From positions 1 through 23,889 of IMG/VR virus record IMGVR_UViG_3300023548_000006: a stretch of 23,889 nucleotides of DNA. The stretch is one strand, 5' to 3'. Below the pieces are notes generated by a model, which saw only the letters and a list, made by a program, of their open reading frames with translations, was not told the DNA's origin and ran no database searches. This DNA is from a virus. The translations under genes were made by a program, and so were the position numbers. Positions 7,580-15,204 of this stretch are shown here, piece by piece (position 1 is the first letter of the stretch; each line of letters begins with the position of its first letter).

Positions 7580-8014
7580 TTGAATTTTCAAGAAAACACA
7601 GCAAATTTATTATATAAAGCAGTTAAACGTGCATCCGTTTCTCCTACTTCTATAAAAATAGGAAGTTTAGTTGTTGTTACAGATGCAGATACAGATACTG
7701 TTGGTGTAATTCAAGCTATTGAACCTGTAGGTAACTTTACAAATATAACTTTACAAACTACTTCAGGTATAAAAAGCCTTCTTATAAATGATACTAATTT
7801 TGTACATATACTACGAAAAAAAGCTATGTTAGATATTAATCCACATTATCAATATGAACGTACTGATGAAAAAATTAATAAAGAAGTAGATATGATTAAG
7901 AAAAATAAGGGTAAACATAAAGAACGTCCTGATTTTAGTATAGAAAATTCTGAAAAATCCGCATTACCTACTTCTAAAATTTCTCTCTCATTACGTAAAG
8001 GAAAAGAGGGTTAA
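7580..8014 (+). CDS. Unrecognised 144-aa protein, TTG start, LSLRKG tail
   Basis: An in-frame TAA at 7571 and the absence of ATG until about residue 85 force a TTG start at 7580, served by CCGGAG 9 bases upstream. Residues about 22-65 are rich in alternating hydrophobic residues (KIGSLVVV, GVIQAIEP) and suggest a small beta-barrel. The second half is basic and Lys-rich. The C-terminus, ISLSLRKGKEG, repeats the LSLRK peptide of the 722-aa protein but with different codons. The gene ends one base before the protease-like gene and is probably a head-module protein. I cannot assign a function. Confidence 0.75.
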   Translation: MNFQENTANLLYKAVKRASVSPTSIKIGSLVVVTDADTDTVGVIQAIEPVGNFTNITLQTTSGIKSLLINDTNFVHILRKKAMLDINPHYQYERTDEKINKEVDMIKKNKGKHKERPDFSIENSEKSALPTSKISLSLRKGKEG

Positions 8015-8015
8015 T

Positions 8016-11000
8016 ATGTTAAGAAAGTTTGCATCTGGTAAACTTGCTTCTGTTATTCAAACAGAAGATGAATTTAATACTATTATAAATCCTTCATATG
8101 GTAGTTTAACTACTACATCCTCAGAACATCGTGTTCGAAAAGTAGTTAAATACAATCCAGATTTTGTGTATGCCCGTTTTAAAGCTATAGGGTCTGTTGA
8201 AGTAGACGGACCTAATGCAAACGCTGATGCATTTCCTTATATAGAGTTTCTTGATAATAGACCTAATTATGGATACCAATCATTTATTGGTAAGCACGCT
8301 TTTATAGAACATTCTAGTGATAATATTAATAATTCCATAGGAGATTTGCATCACGCATATCTTAATCGTTTTGATACTTCAAAGTTTGGGAATACTGAAT
8401 GGCAATTTTTAAAAGATGATGACCGTGCGTTTGTACTTGCAAATCGTAATCCAGAAGATGATGGTAGTATAGAAGTATTAATGGCTGTTGATCGAAAATT
8501 ATCTCCAACTGTTGCACGAATGTTAGAGACCGGTTCACCTACTGGATGTAGTATGGGAACTAATATTGATTACAGTGAATGTTCTGTATGTGGAAATCGT
8601 GCATATGTTGAAGAAAATTACTGCCCGCATATTAAATTTAGTAAGGGTCAGTATGTTTTAGTGCCCGCACAACAAATTTCTAATTTAGTAAAATCAGGGT
8701 CACTTAAACCTGAGTGGCTTCCATGGATTTTACAAAGAAGTTCTGACATTAAAGCGGTTAAAACTGCTAGTCGTAAAATGGTTTACGCAAAAGCTTTTGA
8801 GCTTAATTATGGATTAAGTTTCTTTGAACTTTCTGTAGTAGCTAATCCTGCGTATAGCAGAGGTTATAAACTTGAAAAAATTGCTTCATTATCAGCTTCT
8901 GCACAATTACTGCCTCTTATTCGAGTTGCAGGAAAACCGATTGAAGCAATTTTTAAAATTTCTAATGGGTACTATAATAATGTATTAAATACTCAAGATA
9001 TTCCAAATACATTAGCTCAACGAAATGGGGAAATTGCAAAAACTGCTTTATTTTCTGGGAACGTTCACGAAGTTTTAGTAGACCAGCGTAACGCCCCATA
9101 TTTTATAAAAGATAAAATTGAATTAACAGCTGCAGAAACTCCTGGGTTTTATAAAGTTTCTAATCCAGGAGTCCTTTTAGAAAAACAATTTGCTAATATC
9201 AGACACCGAGATAAAGTCGGTGTGGTAGGTACGATCAGCGAAACCTTATATGCATGTGCTAGTTGTATGAATGTATTTGAGCGTAATACTAATCGTAAAG
9301 TAAATCAAGATATAAGCAAATTTGATACTTTTTCTATTTGTCCAGAGTGTCCTCAACAAATTGGAATTCAGCATATAGGAGACAATACTAATATGTCAAA
9401 AAAACGCGCTGAATATGAAACTCTTCCAACCACAACAGAATTTACAGGTGATAAAGAAGTTATTCCTGGAAAAGGAGCGTTTGTTGAGGAGAAATCACAA
9501 CTTTATGAGCCTTGGGCTGAGAAAGGCAGCAAACTTATTGAAAAGGAGAAGGAATATAGGCCAATGGGAACAATTTTTATTGATCCGATCGTAGCTAAGA
9601 GTGATTTAAACTCTAGGGCTACCCGTATTACAGAACTTTCGAAGTCTGCTAGAATTTTAATTTCTCGCATTAAGTTATCTATGGAAGATCCAGCAGCTTT
9701 TATGTCTGAAATGAAAAAATCAGAACCTATAGGCGTGGGTATGGGCATAGGACCTAAACCTCCTATGGATGTGGGGATGGAAACTGACCTAGGTATAGAA
9801 GATCCTATGGGCGGTATGATGCTTGAAATTGATATGACACCCGATTCTGCAGCAGAAATTTTAAATAATGCAAAGCAAGATCTGGAAATGGTAGCTAATG
9901 ATTTAATGAAAGCAAAACAGCTTGTAGATACCAGAGAAGTTGAAGCTTCTAAAGCTATCGAGAAAAAAATTCGATGGAGTCGTAGATTTGCACTTTCTGC
10001 AGTTAAAACTGCTGAATCAGTAGATATGATTATTGAAGATGCTGAAGCTGCAGTATCTGATGCATTATTAAAACTTCAAAAAGCTTGTGATATGCTTTTT
10101 GAAGCTTCTGAAATAGATGAATCTAGTATGGATTCTGATAAAGATGATTTTTCTTCAAATCCTGCTGATTCTGATCATGATGCAGATGATATGAAAAAAG
10201 ATAAAAAAGATGATAAAAATTCTGGTGACAAAGAAGATTCTAAATCTTCTAATCCATTTGAATTTAAATCTAAAAATAAATCTGATAAATCTGATAAAGA
10301 TAAATCTGATAAAGATAAATCTGACAAACCCTCTAAAGGAGATGACGCAATGGCAAAAGAATCTACGCTGGAGCTTACCGAGGGCAATATCAACCTGCTT
10401 CAAAAATTGCGAGTTGCTTTTGCGGGAAGCCCTTCTTTACCATCAAAAACTGCTATGGAAGATGATTCTGAGAAAAAAGATGATTCTATGAATGGTAAAG
10501 ATGAAAAAGATGAAAAAGATGAAAAAGACGATAAGGATATGAAGAAAAAGAAATTTCCTTTTGAAAAGAAAGAAGCAGCTGCACAACCACCTACAGGTGC
10601 AAGAGATCTTGGAGATTACGCTGATCCAGGACGCATTGAAAGTTATGAGATGAAACGTTGGTGGCAAGATATGTATCCTGAATTTGAAAAAATGAAGGGC
10701 GCGGAAGTAGCTGGTGAATTAAATGAACCAGATAGTAAAGTAGAACTTCTTACCGGTTTCTTAGGTAATAAATCTGCTGATGATCCTGAAGTAGGTCATC
10801 AAACTAGTTCACCGGATATTTTTAATGTTTCTCCAAAAGCTGCTTTTGTAAAACGTTTTACTAAAGCAGGACCTAAATGGGCCCAATCATTTATTGGTGT
10901 TGTAAAATTAGGTGAAGATGGGCAAACTGAAGCTTTTACAGCAAACTTCCGTGATATCGCAGGTGAAACAGGTGGAGAAGCTGAATTTGAACAATTTAAT

Positions 11001-11906
11001 TCTGAAGAATATTTAGATCGAGTAATTGCTACCGTTAAAGATTACGGTATGAATGCTGCATTTTCACAAATGCGTGGAAAAGTAGCACAATTAGAAGGAA
11101 TTACTCCTGGTAAAACTGAGAAAGTTAATCCTCTTTATGATACTAAAGAAGAGAATAAACATTCTAATACTTCACGCCCAGGTGAACGTCCTGATAAAAA
11201 AGATGGGCATGGTACAACTGCGGGTGATAAAGAATTCTATGGAAAAGCTTATGGTGATGCAGGATTTGCAAGTGATTTAACTACTGCAAATAAGAAAATT
11301 GCTGCACTTTCAGATAAAATTACAACAATGGAAACCAAAGCGCGTTCTGATAAAATGGCTGAATATGCGTTACATTTAGCTCGTATGGCTTCTTCAAGAG
11401 GTATTTGTCCTTTTGATATTCCTAATATTCAGAAGCAAGCAATGGAATATATTCAATTAGATGAACCTGCAATTCAAGCAGTTAAAGCGCATATTGAAAA
11501 ACTTCCAGTAGTGAATCAACGCGCACTAGAAGCTTATCAGATTCCAGAAGCTGAGAATATGCAAAACGGTGTTATTCATAATAATGTAGACGCTGTTGAT
11601 ACTGTTCGAAACCCTGGAGGAACTTATCCTCAACAACCTGATAATGTAGCTCCTGAAGGTATTCAACCAGCAGTAAAACGTGATGCAGAAGTAAGTGCAA
11701 ATTTAAATGAAGATCGTATTCGTAAACAAGCTGCAGAACTTACAAATAATATTGTTCCGCAAATGCATGCTTCTGCAAATACACCACAACAATTTGGTGG
11801 AATGCCAGATGTGACAAAATATTTTAAAAGTACAATTGAAAATCAATTAAAACGTGCGGGTGCATATGAAGCTAATAAACAATATCTTCGTAGTAACCGC
11901 ATATAA
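8016..11906 (+). CDS. Prohead protease-like protein fused to scaffold region
   Basis: A 1296-aa protein, far longer than a usual prohead protease. Residues about 1-290 resemble the head-maturation protease fold of the HK97/herpesvirus assemblin group. They contain a His-containing segment (His94, His99, His112-113), SMG with candidate nucleophile Ser179, and the late strand FFELSVVANPAY. A CxxC...CxH zinc knuckle (Cys189, Cys192, Cys203, His205) is inserted after the serine. A second zinc ribbon lies at Cys414/Cys417 and Cys442/Cys445. After it come helical regions, Lys/Asp-rich repeats, and a helical C-terminus with a coiled-coil-like stretch. AGAGGG lies 5 bases before the ATG. Position before decoration and capsid genes fits protease plus scaffold. 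Catalytic residue assignment is tentative. Confidence 0.7.
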   Translation: MLRKFASGKLASVIQTEDEFNTIINPSYGSLTTTSSEHRVRKVVKYNPDFVYARFKAIGSVEVDGPNANADAFPYIEFLDNRPNYGYQSFIGKHAFIEHSSDNINNSIGDLHHAYLNRFDTSKFGNTEWQFLKDDDRAFVLANRNPEDDGSIEVLMAVDRKLSPTVARMLETGSPTGCSMGTNIDYSECSVCGNRAYVEENYCPHIKFSKGQYVLVPAQQISNLVKSGSLKPEWLPWILQRSSDIKAVKTASRKMVYAKAFELNYGLSFFELSVVANPAYSRGYKLEKIASLSASAQLLPLIRVAGKPIEAIFKISNGYYNNVLNTQDIPNTLAQRNGEIAKTALFSGNVHEVLVDQRNAPYFIKDKIELTAAETPGFYKVSNPGVLLEKQFANIRHRDKVGVVGTISETLYACASCMNVFERNTNRKVNQDISKFDTFSICPECPQQIGIQHIGDNTNMSKKRAEYETLPTTTEFTGDKEVIPGKGAFVEEKSQLYEPWAEKGSKLIEKEKEYRPMGTIFIDPIVAKSDLNSRATRITELSKSARILISRIKLSMEDPAAFMSEMKKSEPIGVGMGIGPKPPMDVGMETDLGIEDPMGGMMLEIDMTPDSAAEILNNAKQDLEMVANDLMKAKQLVDTREVEASKAIEKKIRWSRRFALSAVKTAESVDMIIEDAEAAVSDALLKLQKACDMLFEASEIDESSMDSDKDDFSSNPADSDHDADDMKKDKKDDKNSGDKEDSKSSNPFEFKSKNKSDKSDKDKSDKDKSDKPSKGDDAMAKESTLELTEGNINLLQKLRVAFAGSPSLPSKTAMEDDSEKKDDSMNGKDEKDEKDEKDDKDMKKKKFPFEKKEAAAQPPTGARDLGDYADPGRIESYEMKRWWQDMYPEFEKMKGAEVAGELNEPDSKVELLTGFLGNKSADDPEVGHQTSSPDIFNVSPKAAFVKRFTKAGPKWAQSFIGVVKLGEDGQTEAFTANFRDIAGETGGEAEFEQFNSEEYLDRVIATVKDYGMNAAFSQMRGKVAQLEGITPGKTEKVNPLYDTKEENKHSNTSRPGERPDKKDGHGTTAGDKEFYGKAYGDAGFASDLTTANKKIAALSDKITTMETKARSDKMAEYALHLARMASSRGICPFDIPNIQKQAMEYIQLDEPAIQAVKAHIEKLPVVNQRALEAYQIPEAENMQNGVIHNNVDAVDTVRNPGGTYPQQPDNVAPEGIQPAVKRDAEVSANLNEDRIRKQAAELTNNIVPQMHASANTPQQFGGMPDVTKYFKSTIENQLKRAGAYEANKQYLRSNRI
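10278..10526 (+). repeat. Lys/Asp-rich tandem repeats on both sides of internal start
   Basis: At 10278-10328 the codons form imperfect 15-base units encoding Ser-Asp-Lys-Asp-Lys. At 10500-10526 three 9-base units encode Asp-Glu-Lys. They make highly charged, probably disordered linkers separating the protease part from the scaffold part, on either side of the internal start at 10350. Confidence 0.8.
10350..11906 (+). CDS. Nested in-frame scaffold protein (518 aa), internal start
   Basis: In the frame of the protease-like gene, AAAGGAG (10335-10341) stands 8 bases before ATG at 10350, one of the best ribosome binding sites in the window although it lies inside a gene. The codons just after it (ctg gag ctt acc gag ggc) are richer in G/C than their surroundings, as at the starts of the decoration and capsid genes. 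The product starts MAKESTLELTEGN, contains a helical, coiled-coil-like segment (LTTANKKIAALSDKITTMET) and lacks the protease domain. This is the layout of lambda C/Nu3, where the scaffold is made from an internal start in the protease gene. The role is inferred; the start signal is seen directly. Confidence 0.6.
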   Translation: MAKESTLELTEGNINLLQKLRVAFAGSPSLPSKTAMEDDSEKKDDSMNGKDEKDEKDEKDDKDMKKKKFPFEKKEAAAQPPTGARDLGDYADPGRIESYEMKRWWQDMYPEFEKMKGAEVAGELNEPDSKVELLTGFLGNKSADDPEVGHQTSSPDIFNVSPKAAFVKRFTKAGPKWAQSFIGVVKLGEDGQTEAFTANFRDIAGETGGEAEFEQFNSEEYLDRVIATVKDYGMNAAFSQMRGKVAQLEGITPGKTEKVNPLYDTKEENKHSNTSRPGERPDKKDGHGTTAGDKEFYGKAYGDAGFASDLTTANKKIAALSDKITTMETKARSDKMAEYALHLARMASSRGICPFDIPNIQKQAMEYIQLDEPAIQAVKAHIEKLPVVNQRALEAYQIPEAENMQNGVIHNNVDAVDTVRNPGGTYPQQPDNVAPEGIQPAVKRDAEVSANLNEDRIRKQAAELTNNIVPQMHASANTPQQFGGMPDVTKYFKSTIENQLKRAGAYEANKQYLRSNRI

Positions 11907-11909
11907 TTA
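11902..11909 (+). promoter_or_regulatory. TATAATTA octamer upstream of decoration gene
   Basis: The octamer overlaps the stop codon of the protease-like gene and lies about 30 bases before the decoration gene start. The flanking atataattatta is repeated exactly at 13521-13532. There is no -35 hexamer at the usual spacing. Candidate -10-only late promoter. Confidence 0.35.
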
Positions 11910-11940
11910 TTATGTTTAACGTTTTTAAGGAGGAACACTA

Positions 11941-12498
11941 ATGGCAAATGTATTATCGCTGAATGGTTTTTTTGGCGTAAAGCAAGCCTTTAATGTTGCC
12001 GACCCCGTTGTTACCACTGGGTGGACAGAGGGGCAGCTCTTTAATATTGCTAGCATCGGAACACCCGGTGGTGGCACTCTTAAAGGTGCTGTAGGCGCAA
12101 GAGGCCCGTTTGTTGGTCTTGTTACTACTTCAGGTTCTACTATTACAGGTATTGCCCTTGAAGGATCTGACGAGGCTACTAGCCCTGTTTCGGGTATGCA
12201 ACAACCATCGGGTTCAATGGTTACTTTACTTCATGGCCACAGTTCATTTACTATTCAGTATAAAGGTACTGGAGCAACAGCATTAGCTCGTTGGGCAGAT
12301 GGTGCACCGTGGCAAGCTCACGTAGAGTCAGCAAATCTTATGGATCTATTGTATACAGGAGAAGATGGCAAATTTTCTACTGGTACTTTAACTAGTGATT
12401 TAGTAGCTGGTGCTTTACAACCACATGCAATTGGATACTTATCACAGGTTCCAAGTGCTGGAAACGATTACACCATGGGCGTTGTCCTATTTGGATAA
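11941..12498 (+). CDS. Probable head decoration protein
   Basis: A 185-aa Gly/Ala/Thr/Ser-rich protein of predicted beta structure with few charges, directly before the major capsid gene, the usual place for a capsid decoration or stabilising protein. It has no cysteine motif or membrane segment. TAAGGAGGA (11926-11934) is among the strongest ribosome binding sites here, and early codons are G/C-rich (gcc gac ccc gtt), both signs of high expression. Eighteen bases separate it from the capsid gene. The assignment rests mainly on position and composition; a minor capsid protein is the alternative. Confidence 0.6.
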   Translation: MANVLSLNGFFGVKQAFNVADPVVTTGWTEGQLFNIASIGTPGGGTLKGAVGARGPFVGLVTTSGSTITGIALEGSDEATSPVSGMQQPSGSMVTLLHGHSSFTIQYKGTGATALARWADGAPWQAHVESANLMDLLYTGEDGKFSTGTLTSDLVAGALQPHAIGYLSQVPSAGNDYTMGVVLFG

Positions 12499-12515
12499 TA
12501 TAAGGAGGATAAATA

Positions 12516-13526
12516 ATGAGCTTTAATAAACAAGCATCTTCGTATCCGCCTGGATTTCAAAAGACTGCGCCTAATGCAGGGTTCGGAGTTGAAAAAACTG
12601 CGGCACCTCAAGATTTCCAGACTGTAGATCCGTATACTCAATATTCAGATGCGAGTGAAGCGGATCAAATTTTTACACTTTTACAAACTGAAGCTGGTCG
12701 TCAGGCTCTTGGAGCTCAGATGGCTATTCCTATTCGTACCCAGCTTGATTATCAAGGTATGGCGCGTAGATTTTTCGAAATTGATGTACTGGGCCAAGGT
12801 CAGATTGCTCGTTACGATAAGGATATTAACGCTTTTGCGTCTACTGTGACAAAAAAAGGTGAAGCTGTCCAGTTTATCGTTGAAGGAGAATTTGTTGAAC
12901 CTGTAACCTGGGAAATTTTTGCTCCTGCGGCTATTAGATTGAAAGAAATTCAACAGAGACGTTTTAATGTTCTTGATCGTATGCAAGAGCGTATTCGCAT
13001 TGCTGTACAACTAGAAGAAGATGAGCAATTTTTAGCTCTTACAGAAACTACTGTATTAGCAAACACAGCAAACAATCCGGTAACTACATCAACATTAGGT
13101 GCTAATAAAGACCTTATGAATGCATTATCTGCAGAAATTATGAAGTTTGATCTTCCTGCATATGCATATTTGATGAATTTTAAAACGTATTCACAACTAC
13201 GTACATGGCGTCGCGAAGACATTGATCCAATTACTCAGCGTGAAATTTGGCAAACTGGTTTAGTTGGTAATGTTTGGGGTATCGATTTAATCGTATCTCG
13301 TTTAGTTCCTAACGATACTATTTATTGTTATAGTGAACCACGTTTTACCGGTGTACTTCCTATTCGTACAGATCTTATTCTGTTACCAGATGATACTCCA
13401 AAAGAGGCATTAATTGGTTATGTAGGATATGAAGAAATTGGTATGCTATTTGTTAATAGTAATTCGATTTCCAAAGCAACGTTTACGGGGTATATTGGGC
13501 ATAATCAGACAACTGCTGTAATATAA
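12516..13526 (+). CDS. Major capsid protein
   Basis: A 336-aa protein with the features of an HK97-fold capsid subunit. It has a low-complexity N-terminal arm (about 1-55), then an acidic helical segment (EADQIFTLLQTEAGRQAL). A long helix follows about residues 146-175 (IRLKEIQQRRFNVLDRMQER). The C-terminal beta-rich domain includes WGIDLIVSRLVP and a short YEEIGMLFVNSNSI strand. It forms the icosahedral shell. AAGGAGGA (12502-12509) precedes the ATG, and it follows the decoration gene in the same transcript. The N-terminal arm could be removed by the protease encoded upstream; that is inference. The downstream hairpin may help keep its transcript abundant. Confidence 0.85.
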   Translation: MSFNKQASSYPPGFQKTAPNAGFGVEKTAAPQDFQTVDPYTQYSDASEADQIFTLLQTEAGRQALGAQMAIPIRTQLDYQGMARRFFEIDVLGQGQIARYDKDINAFASTVTKKGEAVQFIVEGEFVEPVTWEIFAPAAIRLKEIQQRRFNVLDRMQERIRIAVQLEEDEQFLALTETTVLANTANNPVTTSTLGANKDLMNALSAEIMKFDLPAYAYLMNFKTYSQLRTWRREDIDPITQREIWQTGLVGNVWGIDLIVSRLVPNDTIYCYSEPRFTGVLPIRTDLILLPDDTPKEALIGYVGYEEIGMLFVNSNSISKATFTGYIGHNQTTAVI

Positions 13527-13529
13527 TTA
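13522..13529 (+). promoter_or_regulatory. TATAATTA octamer at end of capsid gene
   Basis: It overlaps the capsid stop codon and shares 12 bases (atataattatta) with the site at 11901. Transcription from it would begin just before the 13543-13570 hairpin. No -35 hexamer is visible. Candidate only. Confidence 0.3.
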
Positions 13530-13542
13530 TTAGTAGTTAAAA

Positions 13543-13570
13543 GGAGATAGGGGGAATTCCCCCTATCTCC
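13543..13570 (+). terminator. Perfect 28-base palindrome after capsid gene
   Basis: A 12-bp stem (ggagataggggg / ccccctatctcc) with an aatt loop. It begins 16 bases after the capsid stop and ends 23 bases before the next ATG. No T-run follows, so it may be a partial terminator, an RNase processing site or a 3'-end stabiliser for the capsid mRNA rather than a full intrinsic terminator. Confidence 0.6.
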
Positions 13571-13593
13571 CCATTATGTAAAGGAAATTTTGG

Positions 13594-13767
13594 ATGAATA
13601 AAGTACAAGTAGATAAAGTATTTAATAGATTACGTGCAAGATTATTTAATATGGTGGAAAAAATAGATTTGGACGAAAAACAATTAGATGCTTATAAACA
13701 GACTATTAAAGATATTACAGCTGCAGCTTGGAATGATATTGCTGCAGAAGTAGATAAGGAGATTTAG
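13594..13767 (+). CDS. Unrecognised 57-aa helical protein
   Basis: A short gene starting MNKVQVDKVFNRLRARL and ending AAEVDKEI. The protein is highly charged and predicted helical throughout, without cysteines. TAAAGGA lies about 8 bases before the ATG, and the last codons contain the AAGGAG site of the next gene, so the two are tightly coupled. Its position after the capsid gene suggests a small virion or assembly factor; nothing in the sequence identifies it. Confidence 0.65.
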   Translation: MNKVQVDKVFNRLRARLFNMVEKIDLDEKQLDAYKQTIKDITAAAWNDIAAEVDKEI

Positions 13768-13769
13768 TT

Positions 13770-14429
13770 ATGAGTGAATCTAATACAGATTTTGTGGTTA
13801 TTGCGCCTGAGGGGCAACAAGCCTTTTTAAATATTCAAGGACATAATTTTTTAATAAATTGTCATACCCCTTTAAATTTAACTAGTTTTTTTACAAATGA
13901 GCAATTAGAAAAAGATCCGTTTTTAAAAGCCAATTTAGAAGATGGAAATCTTTTACGTTATCATGGAGAAAAATTGCCGGAAGCATTAAAAACCGCGCAA
14001 ATAAAACCTTTAAAAGAAATTTCTGCAACTAAACTTGAGGCTACCTATTCACAAAAAACTGAAACAAATATTGATAATTATCGTGTAAAGACAGATACTA
14101 ACGTTTCTTCTGATATTAAAAGTGATATTCAAACTCGTGTAGTTAAAAATCGTGAAGCAATTTTAAATACTGACAAGAAGTTTTTAAAAACCCATAAAAC
14201 AAAAAATAAAAATATCGTAGAATCTTCTTCACGTCCCCAGGAATCGGGCGCATTAGATACTGATAAATTAAAAATGAAGGTTCAAATGGATATTTCTCCA
14301 TCTGAATTTAATAAGCGTCAAGAAGCTTCTCGTCAGCGTTTAATTGAACAAGAGAAAGTAGATAAACAACGCGCAACTGCAGCAATTAAAGATGCAGAAC
14401 AAAAAGATAATGATCTTAATAGGAGGTAA
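13770..14429 (+). CDS. Unrecognised 219-aa protein, charged C-terminal half
   Basis: The N-terminal part (about 1-75) has alternating hydrophobic residues (FVVIAPEG, FLINCHTP) and may be a small folded domain. The rest is Lys/Glu/Gln-rich and probably helical or disordered, ending in a charged helix (EFNKRQEASRQRLIEQEK). AAGGAG inside the end of the preceding gene serves its ATG. Its own last codons (aggaggtaa) supply the ribosome binding site of the next gene. Probably a head or neck accessory protein; this is inference from position. Confidence 0.65.
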   Translation: MSESNTDFVVIAPEGQQAFLNIQGHNFLINCHTPLNLTSFFTNEQLEKDPFLKANLEDGNLLRYHGEKLPEALKTAQIKPLKEISATKLEATYSQKTETNIDNYRVKTDTNVSSDIKSDIQTRVVKNREAILNTDKKFLKTHKTKNKNIVESSSRPQESGALDTDKLKMKVQMDISPSEFNKRQEASRQRLIEQEKVDKQRATAAIKDAEQKDNDLNRR

Positions 14430-14435
14430 TTATAA

Positions 14436-15074
14436 ATGGCAGTTACAGTATATTGGGTAGAATACGCAATTGGCGAATCTCCTGGTACAACACAACATAA
14501 CTTAGGAACAGGCGCTGCATTTGATGTAGGTGAAGCGCATACGGTAGTTAGTTCTTCTAATTTAAATTTTGGAAATACGGGTGCTCGTGCTGATATTCCG
14601 TTTACTCCTTCAGCTTTTCCAATTGCCGCTGGATCTAATAGTTATTCAAAATATTTTAGATTACAATGGTCTGGATCTTATACTCAAATTAGTAATGTTA
14701 AATTATGGAAATCGGCAGGTGCATATGTTACTGATGAATATGTATGGTTTTCAGGGAATGTAGGTTTTGTAGACCCTGCAACAACAGCAATTTTAGCAGG
14801 TGAACCAGATGTAGAATGGACAGATTTTGGTACAGGGCGTAGAATTCCAACATCACAGCCTGCTAATAATAATGTAGTATTGCACACAGATGCTACTGCA
14901 GCTGCTGGAACTACTGCTGCAGTTCTTCCTGAAGCATTTGAGTCTAATTCTACACCTGGATATTATTCTGGAAGTCAATCAGCTGTTATTGTATTTCAAT
15001 TAACAACTTCTGCAAATACCCCTGCAGGGCCTGTAAACCAAAAAACTTTTTCATTGACATATGATAGACAATAA
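14436..15074 (+). CDS. Probable virion protein, beta-rich, 212 aa
   Basis: The composition is Ser/Thr/Ala/Gly/Asn-rich with few lysines, and beta structure is predicted (YSKYFRLQWSGSY, VIVFQLTTSA, KTFSLTYDRQ). This resembles exposed phage decoration or fibre-like proteins. The ATG is served by AGGAGG overlapping the end of the previous gene, which suggests high expression. A strong hairpin follows at 15149. I do not recognise the family; a minor head protein or head fibre are options. Confidence 0.65.
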   Translation: MAVTVYWVEYAIGESPGTTQHNLGTGAAFDVGEAHTVVSSSNLNFGNTGARADIPFTPSAFPIAAGSNSYSKYFRLQWSGSYTQISNVKLWKSAGAYVTDEYVWFSGNVGFVDPATTAILAGEPDVEWTDFGTGRRIPTSQPANNNVVLHTDATAAAGTTAAVLPEAFESNSTPGYYSGSQSAVIVFQLTTSANTPAGPVNQKTFSLTYDRQ

Positions 15075-15145
15075 ATAATTTAGATTTAAGTAAATAGAAA
15101 AATAGAAATAGTAAATTAAAGGTCGTAATTCAATACGGTCAAAAT

Positions 15146-15153
15146 TATAATTA
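15146..15153 (+). promoter_or_regulatory. TATAATTA octamer before 15149 hairpin
   Basis: Part of a 12-base match (attataattagg) shared exactly with the promoter region before the sheath gene (18449-18460). It overlaps the left arm of the hairpin, so promoter and hairpin functions may interfere. There is no -35 hexamer at the usual spacing. Confidence 0.3.
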
Positions 15154-15185
15154 GGCCGAAGAGTTATTTATTTTTCGGCCTAATT
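15149..15185 (+). terminator. 12-bp stem hairpin, terminator-like
   Basis: Perfect arms aattaggccgaa (15149-15160) and ttcggcctaatt (15174-15185) enclose a 13-base loop, followed by an A/T-rich tatta. It lies in the 130-bp gap after the 14436-15074 gene, 4 bases before the ribosome binding site region of the next gene. Likely an attenuating terminator between the head and neck genes. Confidence 0.65.
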
Positions 15186-15204
15186 TATTAAAGAGGAAGA
15201 GAAT

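Larger units (their letters stand above)
9393..11906 (+). other. Possible in-frame internal start giving an 837-aa product
   Basis: An ATG in the same frame at codon 460 is preceded by TAGGAGA (9376-9382) about 11 bases upstream. It falls just after the second zinc ribbon, at an apparent domain boundary, and the product would begin MSKKRAEYETLP. It is weaker than the start at 10350 and could be chance. Confidence 0.3.

Noticed and set aside
10155-10667. Long minus-strand and alternative-frame ORFs over the Lys/Asp repeats
   Set aside because: They are mirror readings of low-complexity codons, with repetitive Phe/Ile/Arg or Leu/Ser content and no start signals.
8016-11906. Reading the 1296-aa gene as two genes joined by a lost stop
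   Set aside because: The frame is continuous with no frameshift signature, and an internal start in a protease/scaffold gene is a known arrangement.
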